Source: Escallonia rubra
Lineage: Eukaryota > Streptophyta > Magnoliopsida > Escalloniales > Escalloniaceae
DNA length: 64,000 bases
NCBI GenBank assembly: GCA_033065855.1
Contig: JAVXUO010001445.1
Coordinates: 1 to 64,000, forward strand
Reading direction: 5' to 3'
Shown here: positions 1 to 13,989 of the stretch, piece after piece
Numbering within the stretch: position 1 is the stretch's first letter
Layout: every line of letters begins with the position of its first letter
Notes under the pieces: generated by a model
The model's input: only the letters and a program-made list of their open reading frames with translations
Databases searched by the model: none
Told to the model about the DNA's origin: nothing
Made by a program: the position numbers and the translations under genes

Positions 1-5
1 TCTTA

Positions 6-683
6 AGCTGTGTTTGGCGCATCGGATTATAAAGTGGGATAGGACGGTATAAGGAAGGATAAGCCAAGATAATATATCCTGTCGGATAAGGCCAAATAAG
101 CTACAAATCCTATCCTACGTTTTGACAAAATCTAGATTATAGGCGTAAGGACTATCTTGTCGCCATCACCATGGCAGCAACCACCATCTGACTATCCTAA
201 ACCCACCACCACACCATCAATGCCATCAACCCACCACCACATCAGGACCCTCATCACCACCACCATCAACACGCCACCACATCAGCGAGCCCACCACCAC
301 CAATCGCCACCAACCTCCCATCACCCTCCACTATTCCCCCCCCTCTCACTCTCTCTCTCTCTGACAGACACCACCACGGCACCACCAATGGCCTCCAACC
401 TCACCTGGAACGAGAAGAGAAGTTCTGCGACGAGGATGGGAGGCGGGTGCTCTGCCAGCGGTGGGTGGTGGTGCTCCTCTTCTTCTGTAATGGCCCGTCA
501 TTTTTTATCCCAAGGGCCTTGGATAAAAATAAAACCATCTCCCGTCGTACAGAATTATCCCACTCCATTGGGATGAAAGCAGTCCAACGGATTAGTTATC
601 CGCCCCTAAAATGCGTGCCCAAACGCCTGATGGGATTATGTTTATCCTATTCGGAGCTCTTATCCGGCGCGCCAAACACAGCC
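6..683. mobile_element. Tourist/PIF-Harbinger-like MITE in an upstream SAC3B intron or flank
   Basis: The ends are inverted repeats: the left reads GCTGTGTTTGGCGC and the right, reverse complemented, GGCTGTGTTTGGCGCG. Both ends are flanked by TTA (3-5 and 684-686), the 3-bp target typical of PIF/Harbinger elements. The interior is low-complexity (CACCAC runs, CT tract at 348-362) and encodes no transposase. It lies upstream of the first visible SAC3B exon, so probably within an intron of that gene. Confidence 0.75.
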
Positions 684-1038
684 TTAGGATTTTTATATAA
701 GGGTATCTTGTACTTTTTCTTCATTCTGTTACGGGAATCGTCGGATTCAACACTTATTATTGTGATCCCAGGTGTCCCTTTGCGACTTTTCTAACTCCAT
801 GGGGGCTTTCTGCAACTCGGCTGAACAACGAGGGTATTTTATGCAATAATCCCTTCAACTAATATGACTAAGAATAAACAAAATGTTATCTTCATTTCTC
901 CCTCACTCTTGTGTTTGCCTTTTGTTTTCTTTTCTCTCCTCCCCCCCTCCCCCTTCTTCTCTCTCCCTACCCTTCTACCACCATCCCACCCCAAGGACCC
1001 CAAATTTACTTAAGCTGTTTTCAACACATGTTTTACAG

Positions 1039-4000
1039 GCCTTCGTTATCTCCTCCCAGAATGGATTTTAGGTCAAGTAGTCGTTCCAGTGGTCCAGAAT
1101 CTCGAAGCCACCGTTTGTCACCACCACCTGCACGTGTTGATGCTGAAGCTGCTAAAACTAAGTCGATGAACTTCCCTGCACCAAAAAGGACTAGATCACC
1201 TTCTTTACCTTCATCTGATCAAATTTATCAGGGTAACTCCTACTCCGCAGAAGATGATGATGAACGGTAAGACAGTATATGCCATTACTCCAGTTATTGT
1301 CTGTTCATCGTGTGCTTCATTAAGTTTTGATTCGTTATGTTTCCAATGTCATTTTTTTTTAACTCTTGCAGAGAATCCCAAGCGAAAGCAAAACGATTGG
1401 CCCGCTTCAAGGACGAACTAAGCCAACCCGTGCAAAGTACTGTTGGCAGTGAAAACCAGAAAGTCCCTGTGAAGAGGCATGGCCAGCTTATGGCGGAGAA
1501 GCGAAAAGTTACTGGGGAACCTGCGGATATGGCAGGGGATTTTCACAATGGCAATGTTTCCTCTGATTACGAAGGCCTGGAGTCATCCACTATCATAGTT
1601 GGTCTCTGTCCAGATATGTGTCCTGGTACGGCCTTCAACTTTTTTATCACATGGCAAGATTTTCACGTGATTCAGCTGTGCAAATATACGTGGTTATTGA
1701 ATTTAAACTGATGTTACTTGTTACTAACAAGATCCCTCAATATAGATTGAGTTAAGCTGTTTCTATAGAGTGGAACAAGGAGGCCTCAAGTCTTCCAAAA
1801 AAGATCTGTGTAGATTTAACCATAACAGGACAGAGAAAGAAAAGAATAAGAATACCAATTGCGAAGAACATGCTGACTGATAGATTGGAGGGTTTTAATT
1901 GTTGCTGCATCTTTCAGAGTCCGAAAGAGCAGAACGAGAGAGGAAAGGAGATCTTGACCAGTATGAGCGCTTTGGTGGGGATAGAAATCAGACCAGTGAA
2001 TCTCTCGCGGTTAAGAAGGTATATATACTTGTCAAGCAACTCCCAAAATTCCCCACACCCCAAAAGAAATTTTAACACATCTAATATAATTCTTTCAGTA
2101 CACTAGGACAGCAGAAAGAGAAGCAGATCTTATTCGACCCATGGCGATCCTGCAGAAGACTATGGATTATCTTCTAGATCTCCTGGAGCAGCCTTATGAT
2201 GAGAGGTTTCTCAGTTTGTATAACTTTTTGTGGGATAGGATGCGGGCAATTCGGATGGACCTCAGGATGCAGCATATATTTGACCTACAGGCAATCACTA
2301 TGCTGGAGCAGATGGTCTGTCCTTTTTCTGAGAGCTTTAATTTATCTGTTCAAATAGTTGCATGTTATTGGCATTATGACTTGGTAGTTTAACAAGCATG
2401 AATGACCACACAGTAGGGCGAAGCCTATAACTAGAGACATACACTGGTTGCCTAATCAAATACTAATGAAAGTGCTGTCTACTACCCAGTTTCTTGGAGC
2501 TTTTACTACGGAATAGTCCTTTCTCAAATGTCTCAGACTTGCAATTTTATGACAAAGCAGAATTAGCCTTGTCCGTCCTTTGCAGCTTGCAGTTGTTGAT
2601 AATGAAGAAAAATTATTTTGCTTCTTCGGGGGCTGTATTTTCTGTTTCCCTTAGTTATTGCAGTATGAATATCTGGCAGTTTTTGTATCATATGATGTGC
2701 ATTGGCATCTAATTTTCTCAAGTGTAAATAGTGTTACTGATTGTGGCAGTGCAGATAAGACTCCACATAATAGCCATGCACGAGTTATGTGAGTACACAA
2801 AGGGCGAAGGCTTTTCAGAGGGATTTGATGCTCACCTCAACATTGAACAGATGAATAAAACATCAGTTGAATTGTTCCAATTGTATGATGATCACAGGAA
2901 GAAAGGAATAGACGTGCCAACAGAAAAAGAATTCAGAGGTTATTATGCACTGCTCAAACTGGATAAACATCCGGGATACAAGGTAAGTCATCTGAGGTGT
3001 TAACTTTTCTGTACAAGTTCTACATCCAATTTTTCTTTTTGAGAATATGGAAATCCTGTTAGGTTGAACCTGCAGAACTGTCACTTGATCTTGCCAAGAT
3101 GACAACAGAGATACGGCAAGCCCAAGAAGTGTTATTTGCCCGTCGTGTAGCAAGGTTGTCTCTTGCTTTGGAGTTACACGCTGATAATAGAATTATATAG
3201 CTGGAGTTGGAATTTGTCTAAATTTTTTCATCTTGCTCTTCCAGAGCCTGCAGAACTGGTAATTATATTGCCTTCTTTCGACTTGCGAGGAAAGCCAGCT
3301 ATCTTCAAGCTTGTCTGATGCATGCTCACTTTGATAAGGTATGATTGCCACGTGTCTCTTAGTGCTTAGGATTGATGATAGTTGAGAAAGCATGGCCTTT
3401 TTTATTCAAACTACTTTCAACGCACCATGAAGCATGGTATGCTCCGGCAATACACAACATATTATTCTACTTGACAACTTGATGGTAGACTTCCTTTTCA
3501 CTTTAAATGGTTGGAAAGACAGAACAGGGGCTGGTCTCTTTTTTCCTGCCTCCAGAGTGAAATTTAAATTATGGCCGAGTGACGCTTACAACCATTATAA
3601 TTATAATTACAACACATAAGTTGCTAGGAAACTATGCAATATGCTGGAAGTATATGTATGGCCACACATACATGTCCATGCACATACTTCTTAATTTTGA
3701 TTCATTTGTTTTGTCGAACTTGCAGTTACGAAGCCAGGCACTTGCTTCTCTACACTGCAGTTTACAGAACAATCAAGGAATCCCTGTTGCCCATATTGCC
3801 AAATGGCTCGGGATGGAGGTAACCCTTTCTTGGCTTCCAGTGGATTGCCTTCATTTTAAACTTTCAAAGAGATTCTAATTGTGCATATCTGTCTATGCTG
3901 TCTCTACTGGTATTAGGAAGAAGACATAGTAAACCTTCTGGAATACCATGGATTTTTTATAAAGGATTTTGAGGAGCCATATATGGTGAAGGAAGGGTCA

Positions 4001-7000
4001 TTTCTGAATGGTGACAGTGACTATGTCTTGAAGTGCTCAAAACTTGTCCATATGAAAAAGTCTAGAATGATTGTAGAGGATGTTTCATCTCCTAGCCTGA
4101 TGGAAGCGTCTTCTTCTGAAAAAGTAAAAGAGCTAAAGTTGGATAAGGTTTATAAGCAGGAACCAACACCTGTTCAATCTAATGTGATGACAAGTTTGGC
4201 CCAGGCGATTGATGACGAAATGCCAGATTACGAAGTTGTGTCATCCCCAAAAGCTGAGATGCAAGTGCAAACAGTGCCCAAAACATCAGGAGTTGATAGA
4301 CCACTGAGTGGAAATGACCACCAGATGACTGCTGTGAGTCCGTTAGCAGGGGAAATCTCCGTACCCCAGAGTTCCGTTGAATCTCCAGAAGATAGAGCAG
4401 GAAGCACTGGAGGACTGATGTATAATACCCTTTTCAGAAACTCCCTTGAGAAAAACATGCGTTCTGACGTAAAAAAGACACCATTGCAAACTATGCCGGA
4501 AAATGTTGGGCTAGGGAAATTCCCTGTTTTGCAATTGGATTATGCTGCTGGAAGTTCATTGCAACAGCCTGTGGCTGTTAAAGATTTGGAAGATGATGAA
4601 CATGCAATGCAAGAAGTGGACACTCATGTAGTTGAAACAAGTTGTTATGATGAAGAAGTTACCGAGGCAAAACTCAAATTAATCTTGAGGTTGTTAGCTA
4701 TTCTAGCAAACTGGCTTTTTTGCTTTTGTTGCAACTTTACCGTGCCTTTAAATTGTTACAAATCCCTTGATTAGGGTATGGAGGCGGCGTTCTTTGAAGA
4801 AAAAGGAGTTGCGCAAGCAAAAGCAGTTAGCAGCAAGTGCTGCATTGAGTTCACTATCATTGGGCCCTCTAATTCAGCATTACAAAGAGGTTAGTGTATT
4901 GCTTTTTCTCCCTTGGCTGTCTCTTATCCCCTTATTCTCTTGGGTTTCATTTCCTTTCGCTTTAATTTACTTTGGACCAAGTAAATTAAGCTAAATCTTG
5001 CTCCAGAAAAGAGAGGGTAGAAAGAGCACAGGTCAAATATAGAGCACCCATTTGCAAACAATGTGAACTGAGCTATTTGGGGAACTTTATTTCCCAACAC
5101 ATGGTTCTGCTCAAAGTTTGACCAAGGCAACACGCATATGAAGTTTGTAGTGACGAAACAGCTATGTAGGTTGTTTGATGTGTAGTTGGAAACCGTCACA
5201 GTTTTGAAAATGTCACTGATGTTGCAGCTTCCTTGTGTCTTTCCTAAATTAGTCACAAAATGCAATCTGCATTTCCTGAAGAGACGTAAACTGCCTCACG
5301 TTTTTGTGGGGGTAAACAATGTGGTTGAGGTCATATTAGCTCTTTAGTTTTGAGAATTATTCTGACCTATAAAAGCAATAAACATTCTCACATAAACACA
5401 CAAAGGTGCACACAAGCAAACACACGAATATAGCACCTAAGCGAACCACTCATCTATATGAGAGTATCATGTTAATCATGTCCATAATTGTCAGTCTTCG
5501 CTTATTTTGCTAAATCTTCTCAATTTGTTTCCATGTAAAGCAACCAAGCCCTTCTGGCGAGTTTAACATCAATCACGTTATGAATGAGAGATATGAAAAG
5601 CATGAAAGATCTTGGTCAAGGTTAAATATTTCAGAGGTGATAGCGGCAAACCTTGGTAGAAGAAACCCGGATGCCAAAGCCCTTTGCTGGAAACTCATTT
5701 TATGTTCTCAGATGGACGACCTAGGTGGGGACAGGTCGGAAGAGAGGAGTCACATTTCGCACATGACTGCAGGCCAGTGGGTGTATTCTAAATTAATGCC
5801 TGCCAGGGATAGTGGTGATGATGATTTGTTAATTTCATCTCCTGGCCTCTCAATATGGAAGAAATGGGTACACGACCTATCTGATGGTGACTCGACCTGC
5901 TGTTTGTCAGTCATCAAGGATGCAAATTTTAATAAGCTGAATGACACTGTAGCAGGCGCAAGTGCGATTCTTTTCCTTGTATCTGATTGCATCTCATGGG
6001 AGCTGCAAAAGAGCCACCTCCATAACCTTCTAATGTCTATACCTTCTGGTTCCTCCTTGCCGCTTTTGATTTTATGCGGCTCATCTGAGCATTACTCAGA
6101 TCCTTCTTCCTTAGCTAATTTGTTGGGACTCCATGAAGTAGACAAATCACGTGTGAGTACCTTTTTGGTAGTTTTTCTCATTAAGAATAGGCATACTAGA
6201 CACCTAGATGGCTTTTTCAGTGATGAGCAATTAAGGGAGGGGCTACGGTGGCTGGCAAGTGAGTCACCCTTACAACCTGTTCTTCGTTCTGTAAAAACCC
6301 GCGAACTTGTCCTGACCTACATGAATCCTTTGTTTGAGGTACTTGATAAGTTCAATCCTTGTGACACGAGTCTAGACCAATGTATTTCAGCATATAATGA
6401 AGCCTTGGATGGAGCACTCGAGGAAGTTGCTACTGCAGCTAAATCTAATCCTGCGTGTTGGCCTTGTCCTGAGATTTCTCTTCTGGAGGAGTCTAGTGAT
6501 GAGTATAGAGTTGCACGTTGGTACTTGCCAACCATAGGATGGAGCGCAGCTGCAAGAATCGAACCACTTATCTGTGCATTACGTCGATGTAAACTTCCTA
6601 CCTTTTCGGATGACACTTCTTGGTTGTTCAGAGGTGCTGATATGGGAAATGATATAAACCACCAGATATTACGACTTGAAGACTGCTTAATCAGATACTT
6701 GACCAAATCTAGTCAGACGATGGGATTGTGGTTGGCTGAAAAGGAGGCACATACTATGGTACAAAAGTGTTGCCGGCTTGAGCTCCACAATTCAACCTAC
6801 TACATCGTTCCGATGTGGGTAATGATATTCCGACGAATTTTCAATTGGCGGATAATGAATTTGTCTACTGGGCCGTTTTCTACAGCGTATGTCTTGGACA
6901 AGCATAATTTTGCTATTACAGCTTCTGGAGGTCTGGGCAATGCAGGGCCTGAAGGTGATCTATCTTCACCAAATTACTTGATTCAGCCCTCTCTAGACGA

Positions 7001-7331
7001 AATGATCGAAGTTGGGCGTACCCCGTTTATGTCCCGGGAACGCTATTCCCATTATGAAGCGTTTCAATCCGTGCCAACTATAGGAATGGCTCCTGCCGCT
7101 GGTAACATTCACGAGACTACCTGTCAAAATGAATTAAGAGGGGAAGAGGAAAGGGCACTGGAACCTAAATTGGCCGAGACAAACAATGGTTTCAATGGAT
7201 TAGACAGCAGCAGTAGCGAGTCACTGGTAGCTACGAAGGCTACAAATGAAGCAGACAGATTAAGCAAGTTACTGGAGAAGTGTAACATAGTGCAGAGCAT
7301 GATAGACAAGAAGCTGTCTATTTACTTTTAA
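1039..7331 (+). CDS. SAC3B: SAC3 family protein B, TREX-2 mRNA-export scaffold (5' partial)
   Basis: Scaffold of the nuclear-pore TREX-2 complex that couples transcription to mRNA export (family knowledge). Eleven exons join in frame with GT-AG introns: 1039-1266, 1372-1625, 1918-2018, 2099-2314, 2755-2982, 3063-3154, 3245-3338, 3726-3818, 3917-4689, 4775-4889, 5541-7331. They give 1,327 residues plus stop. Order: Ser/Arg/Pro-rich linker, a basic stretch (AKAKRLARFKDEL), the family signature GLCPDMCP, then SERAERERKGDLDQYERF, the SAC3/GANP helical domain (from ADLIRPMAILQKTMDYLLD to the DIVNLLEYHGFF winged-helix end in exon 9), and a long C-terminal region with basic KLKLILRVWRRRS and KEL repeats. 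The end, CNIVQSMIDKKLSIYF, is the usual SAC3B terminus. Exon 1 starts after a TTTTACAG acceptor and begins mid-codon, so the N-terminus lies left of the window. The ATG at 1062 is internal. No in-frame stop or frameshift was seen. Confidence 0.93.
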
Positions 7332-8670
7332 CCCACTAAATTTGGTGGTCAATTTTTGCGTTTGTCCGTCTCTGTAGTGACGGCATTGTAACTTTCATTA
7401 GCTTTGCGATGTATAGAAATGCTACTTTGTTCAATGAGGAAACTACAAGGGGATTACAAGTGCTCAAATTGCCTTCTTGACTGCGTTCTTTTTTTACGAA
7501 GTTACCAAAATCTCCTGGTTATGAGCACAAGATTCTACGATTTGTTAGTCCCAGAAAAATTAGGCCACGCCTATTGGCAAAGCATGAATTCCTTCTCGCC
7601 ATGCAAGGTATGACCAGATTGGAACATATGATACATCCACTTAAAGCAGACATGACTTTGTCAAGAGTCATTGTTGATTTGGCATTTGGACTAGCAAAAT
7701 GTTGTGCCACTAGTAACAAAATAGCCCATCACAATTGACCTCGTGCACTTGCGAGCGAAATTGTGGTGTATGAGACTTTCTTTTCGCTCTTTCTACTTTA
7801 GCAATATTTGAGGTGGCAAAAGCGAATTCTCGTTTCTCTTGACAAAAAAAAAAAAATGGGACACTGATTATGACATCAATCGCTCTTGTATACCAAAAGA
7901 GACGTTAGAATCTGGCTGGCTCGCTATATTTGCAAAGCAGGCATTGCTTCTGCCAAAGACCGTGGATTGCCTTCTGAGTTATCACGGACTTCTGTGAAAA
8001 AGAATCCTTGGGTACCGCAAAATTAACCCGTCCTGTACCATACGTATAACTCCATTCAACAACATTTCATACAAAAGTTGATATATTATCAAGGGATGCA
8101 ATGTAGCAATCCCAGGGTACTTGAATGTTGATCAGAACCTGACAATTCAACAGATTAACCTGACAATTACAGCTGAAACTTTTCTTAACAATCTGTTCTT
8201 CTATGCAACCAGATTTCACCTTTCCTCACGATCTCATACATCGCTGTATAATCAACATCTTGAGAAAACCTTAATCATACACTTTAATTTGTCAACTCCT
8301 GTTTATCCTAAGGCAATTCTGGAAGTAGTCCACCACATTTTGCTGGGTGACTGAATCCATATTGTGCATTACTAGTGAGTACTGTCAGAAGAAGCTGAAG
8401 TTGAAAGGAGGCGTGGGATTCAAGAGCAAGCAGATTTTGCTAGGCAGACCAAATTGCGGCCGCAGTCAGTGCTATTACGAGGGACTGTCGGTCGTAACAA
8501 TAATTGGAGGTGTAAAAGATTCGTCAAGAGGTTGATTTTCGCATCGGCAGATCAAATTATCAGCTCCAGTCTCATTCACCAACTCTCACTTTCCACTTAC
8601 CTGCAGAGCATCGCTCAGTTAGAAAGTATTTTCATAAACCATAGCACATTTTACCTCCCTTACTTCCAAG
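7332..8670. other. SAC3B 3' UTR and convergent intergenic spacer
   Basis: SAC3B stops at 7329-7331 and its 3' UTR should occupy the first few hundred bases. The remainder has a poly-A run near 7847-7859 and short ORFs with no recognisable protein. I see no gene here. Confidence 0.5.
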
Positions 8671-9512
8671 GAAAATTGCATAGACAACCCTTGTGGTTTG
8701 GTCCAGTCGCAAAAACACACTTCTCATTTTAACTTTTACAATCGCCCCCCTCTTCTTTTAATTTCATTGCAACTGTTAAAATATCTAACAGTGTTTCTTA
8801 CAGGTCTAGAATACTCTTCATAATATCCTTTTCTTACACCACCCACCAACACTGCCTGCCAGCCGTCGCAAACCCATTACAAAATTCGGTGGGTTGAAGC
8901 TGGGGTATCACAGTCCGGGTGGTTGGTGTGTGGAAGATGGTGGTTGTGGCGCAACGGAGTAAATCTTCGACAAGTTAGAGATGGGTATTGGTGGTGGTTG
9001 TCTGAAGCCTGGGATGACGGAAATGGATTAGCTCCATGATGGTGCTAATGGATGGGCTGGGGTGGTTGAAACAATCAAAGAGCTTGGTGGTGGCTAAGGT
9101 TTAGTTTGGGTGGGGCTTGGGTGGTTGAGATGCAGGGAGTTGGTGGCGGCTGGGGTTTAGTTTGGGTGGGGTTGAGGTGATTAAGATGCAGGGAACTTGG
9201 CAGCAGCGGCTAGCTTTTGATTTGGGTGGGGCTGGGGTGATTAAGATAAATGGTTGCCGGCGGCTAGGGTCTGTTTTGGGTGGGGTTTGGATCAAGTGAA
9301 GACGAAGGATAAAGAGGGCAAAATAGGGTCATAGAAAAATTTCACTGATTTTATCGACAGCATGACGCGTAAACCAAACACATGGTAAGGGTAAACGGTT
9401 TTTATGACGGTTGCAAGAAAATCAACACTTCTAGGGGTTCTTTTGCAAAAATTGAAACCTCAAGCGAGTTTTCGCAACGAGTCAAACCACAAGGAACTTC
9501 TATGCAATTTTC
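8671..9512. mobile_element. Non-autonomous TIR element, about 0.84 kb
   Basis: The left end (GGAAAATTGCATAG, then CCTTGTGGTTTG and TCGCAAAAAC) is matched in reverse complement at the right end (GGAAAATTGCATAGAAG, CCTTGTGGTTTGA, TTGCGAAAAC), giving inverted repeats of about 45 bp with mismatches. The interior is GGTGG-rich with no transposase. No 9-bp target duplication could be read, so membership of the Mutator group is an inference from end length and style only. Confidence 0.55.
9083..9295. repeat. Degenerate ~55-bp tandem repeat inside the TIR element
   Basis: Four imperfect copies of a unit containing GGCTRGGGTTTAGTTTGGG, TGGGGYTKGGGTG and a GATTAAGATGCAGGG-like block follow one another. 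The open frames across them are proline-rich and look like a by-product of the repeat. Confidence 0.55.
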
Positions 9513-9809
9513 CCTTTCTCTCATGGTAACAAAAATAACCCAACTTCTTGTCCTGCACTACAAAAAAGGGAAATAGAGAAATGGCACATCTTGCTCTTAA
9601 AGGAACATGTATTGTACAATTCCAACAGAATATAATATGAACAGGGATGCAGATATACCATCTGAAGGCAACTGAAATGGGACAATTTGTGAAATTCTGA
9701 GAAGGCGTCTGTTAGCTCAATCACTGCAACAGAAAAAGGAGGGGGACGATTGGAGCACGATTATACGCTGAAAATATAAAAGATAAACAGTAAACATGAG
9801 AATAACCCA

Positions 9810-12800
9810 CTAGTCCGACGGATGGCCAAGTGTTGGTGATGGAACAACAACTCTCGGGCTTCGATCTGCAGAAATAATCTGCTGACAAGGCTGCAGATCG
9901 GAGAAATCACTTCTTACTGAGCGATAGATTTCTGACCCAGGAGATGCAACTAGTACGTCTGTGGTGCCTTTATCTGTCTTCAGTGCAGCTGGCCTGACAT
10001 CAACTTTACTCCCCCTACGGGTTGCATAACCACCTGGCTATTGAAATCGGCATCCACATTAACAACTCATACATAAACAAAGAAATGAAAGGATGCAATA
10101 ACAAATAGTACTGAACTCTGCAAATGGCATGCAGGGACGAAGGAGGGATTAGGGGAGGAGGGGGGTGAGCAGTGGGGTAGGCAAAGTTTCGTGGACCCAG
10201 ATCCTCAGAGTTAGTTAAGTAACTTCACCAATGGAGTTCCTCCATTTGTTCTTGATTCGGGCGTTCTGAAAAACTCACCGTTCTGATGGAAAGAACAGAA
10301 AACAAGTAAAACACCAATTCTCATGTTGTTTTGCAATATGGGCCCTCCTCATATAAGCACGAAAAAATCTTTTTTTGATGGCTCAGATTCACGATCTTCT
10401 AGTGCTTAGATGAGAGTGGTTTATGATCTCTGAATGACATGTTTTGGCGGTCTCCTTAGTTTATTTCATTCTTTCTAACCGGACAGCTAAGATATGGACT
10501 AACTCTAACGGTGAAGTTATCTGACCAACTCTAGAGGGTCTGAATGCAAGTTTCATATGATTACTTTCTGCAAGTACTTTTGTTTTGACACAAAAGCAAG
10601 GACTGAGGAGTCTTAGTGTCATTTAAATGAGATCCAGCAAGCCTGGATGAACAATGATGCTAACAAGTTGCAAACAGCCACTACTTTCAACAAACTAACC
10701 ACTAAGATGCGGTTGCAGTATGAATTTCCCTCCTGCCAGTATTTAGGACTAACTGAGTGTCATTACCAATTTGCCACATACCACCATTGCAAATAGAAGC
10801 ACTAATTCAGTACAAGGAACAAACAAAAACATGAAGAATTAAACAATACGTACACTAGATAAGTCTTTAATGTGTACAATGATGATCGTTATATCATCCG
10901 TCCGGTTTTCATGCTCTAACCATAGTTTGTATGATTCTCCAGCAATTGCAGAACATGCATCGCGGGGATCTGCATATCTTGTCACCTACACAGGTGAAAA
11001 AATATGAGATTTGCAAACACAATCGCACCACGCAGGTATAATATTCAGCAAGAAATATTTGGGTCAACGTCATCACATTCTAGGAAAAAGGCATGGATCA
11101 ACACATAGACCATCCTAAATGTTATTATCCAAATTGTAAACACATTGCTTCACTTTGATGAAGATATTCAAATGCGTTCGCTGGAAACACTGGAAAACAC
11201 ATACAGCTGCATATCCGATCCAATCCAGCCAAAAATAATCATGAAAATCAAGTCAAAATGAATAAGGAATATACGACACAGACTAAAACATAAAATTCAG
11301 GCATCCTATTTTTTGCTTGATCCTTAGTTGTTATAAACATGATATATTAAAAGGGGTAAAACATGCATTCAAAAAATGTAGATACATTAAGATGTCTGAT
11401 AGTATGAATGGAGTTTTTGACGCTATACTGCAATGAACCAACAGTTTAAAAGACAAAGGATGTCAATAAAGAAATTTCATTCTCAGATGTGGCCAAACTG
11501 GTTGGTCAATTCTGACAATGAGATCTAATTTTGTCAGAGAAGGTGCCAAAATTGGTAGTATGGAGAGGCAAAAAAATTAAGGCAGAACATAGAAAGCAAA
11601 GAATTGCAGCCCATCTTGATCCGATTCACTGGAATGCGCGCAAACATGAATTGACAGGGAAGAAGAAAAATAGAAACTGTATCTCCTTCGTGAGACACAT
11701 TGACTAAGCTTGTTTTTCCTATCCATAGGATCTATAGCAAGCATCTATACTCAACCACAGTTTCAGATGTGCGACTCACATGCTTCCATAATCTGAAGGT
11801 CCATGCACCATATCATGGAAACTTACGTGCCGCTAAGGGCAACCTGCGGATGCCACAGATAGTTCGTCTAAAAGTGACCTCAAGAACATTTGAAGTAGGT
11901 CACAAACAAATAACAAGCACATCTTACCAGGTGTACTGCCTCAGAAACATTAAACATATTCTCAAATATAACTTGCTCCTAAACACTGGAGATTTCAGTG
12001 CTATCAACCATATGGAAGTGTATTCTACACATGCTAAGAATGTAGCGCGTCCCCTTTTCCATCATTAACATTTTACTTTTCAAAGAAGAAAAGCATAAGA
12101 AACATAGCATTTAATATCGTGTATATTAAGCAGAATTTGCAGTCCTCTGCACTCGTATGATATCATAAACCCATCTTTGCAAAATAATTAGATTCCAAAT
12201 TCTGCTTCAACCCCCCCCACCCCCCAAAAAAAAAAAAAAAAAAACCACCAACAACCTAACATGAGTACGTTGTTGGAAAAAAAAAGTAAACTGCAGAAAC
12301 GAATATTAAGTACAAGAATCCTATTTCTTTCTTTCTTGGAAATTACAGTAACTAACAACAACCATGAACTTTCAAAATTAACCTAATAAGAGAGTAACAA
12401 AGAAGATTTCTGAGTCAAGAAATACATGCCATACACGAGTCACGAGGTAAACATCAAGAATGAGATAACAATTCAATGGACATGCTATCAACTAAACTTA
12501 GACAAGAAAAGCAGTACTTGCTTTTCAACATAGACATAAAGTGAGATATATCAATCACACCTAGTGGCAAATATTATTACCATAAATGAGTCTGGTTATT
12601 TCCCATATTGAACTAAAAAGGTTGTCAAAAATTAAGTCTTACCATAAATGCGATCACTAAAAAAGAGTTCCCTTTCAATTAACTCAATAACAAACAAGAT
12701 TTCCAATTCAATCAACAAATATCACCCATGAGAGTAATATCAACAAGGAAGAAACCGTTTAACAAATTCTATCAATGAAACTCAGACCACCAAAGCTGTA

Positions 12801-13976
12801 GGTGATCATCCGAGGGTAAGATTGAAAGTAGCAACGAAGAGCTGAAACGTACCAACTAAGGAGTAACAAAGACAAATACTACCAATGAAACTCAGACTAC
12901 CTAAAGTAGTAGGAGATCAAGGGTGGACAAGATTAAAAGTAGTAACAAAGACAAAAAGCTGAAATATGCCAACTAAAGGCAAGCAGCAAAGAAGAGATAA
13001 ATAAAGTAGTTGGTTCCCTTATCAATTAAAGAACGTTATCAAAGTCTTCACTTACCATATCCACCACGGTTTGGCTAGGGAGGAACTCGAAAACCCCATC
13101 ACTTGCAACTACAAAGAATGGATGATTAGGCATTAGCTGAATCATGGACACCTCTGGAACAGCAATAACGCCAATCTTCTCAGCCGTGCTATCTCCAACA
13201 CTCCGCGTAAAAGCAGTTCCAGGGTACATCCCATTCTGAACCCACAACCTCGGTGGATCACCACCCTCAGTCTCTTCGTCACCCCACGTCTGTATCCCAG
13301 GATCCTTAATCCCTTCCACTTGATCAACACTCAAAACCCTGGCCCCACAAAGCTTCACTCTCTCACATTCATCTTTCCTAAAAGGCGTCTGATCATAAGA
13401 CAAATTGTCAGAACAAATTCTATTCCCTTCCTTCACACCAATAACAGCCCTTGAGTCACCCACATTCGCCACATAAAGCTTGTCCCCAATAACTAAAACA
13501 GTAATTGCGGTTGTACCACTCATTGAGTCATCTATTTCGCTATTGTGAAGTTCATCATTTACAGCTAAGAACGCCGAATTATAAGCTTTAACAGGATCTT
13601 CCAACAGTGTAGCATCACTTGACAATATCTCAACTAACCGATCCTTGACAAAATTAGAACATTGTGTACCAAATTGGCCATGCCCATCAAATACCCCAAA
13701 GAAATGCACATTTGGGTTACCTTGAATTTGTGTTCTGACCATAAAGCAGTCTTGGTTTTCCTTATCTAGCATCTCAGGGTAGTAACCCCGCTGTGTGAGG
13801 ACCGAATACTCTAGCCTAAACTTGTGGGAAGGAACAGAAACACATTCAAGTGCGGTATCTGCGGTAAAATGTCTTCCATGGCTAGTAAATCTCTCCATTT
13901 CTTGTGGCTCCCTGTTATCACCATCTGAAGATGATGGGTATCGCCCACAACAACACTTCCCATGAACACAGCCCAT
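9810..13976 (-). CDS. PP2C35: Protein phosphatase 2C family, PP2C35-like
   Basis: Mn/Mg-dependent Ser/Thr phosphatase. Three exons on the minus strand: 13056-13976, 10856-10985 and 9810-10033 (GT-AG; phase 0, then phase 1), giving 424 residues. The N-terminus [10 protein letters not shown] offers Gly2 for myristoylation and a Cys cluster for palmitoylation, suggesting plasma-membrane attachment. PP2C motifs follow in order: a [16 protein letters not shown] block, [12 protein letters not shown] (metal Asp and Gly), [56 protein letters not shown] and the exon-2 motif [16 protein letters not shown] carrying the last metal-binding Asp. The tail ending [13 protein letters not shown] is typical of this subfamily. 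The start is the first ATG of the MGC motif. The 2.07-kb intron 1 has only spurious ORFs and a C/A homopolymer near 12210-12244. All catalytic residues I can place are present. The rice member of this subfamily is linked to immune signalling; that role is not shown here. Confidence 0.93.
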
Positions 13977-13989
13977 GGTTCAACACGAT

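Noticed and set aside
157-576. 139-codon Thr/Pro/His-rich plus-strand ORF
   Set aside because: Entirely inside the MITE at 6-683 and made of CACCAC repeats; composition, not a gene.
11700-12068. 122-codon plus-strand ORF
   Set aside because: Lies in PP2C35 intron 1 on the other strand with no recognisable motif.
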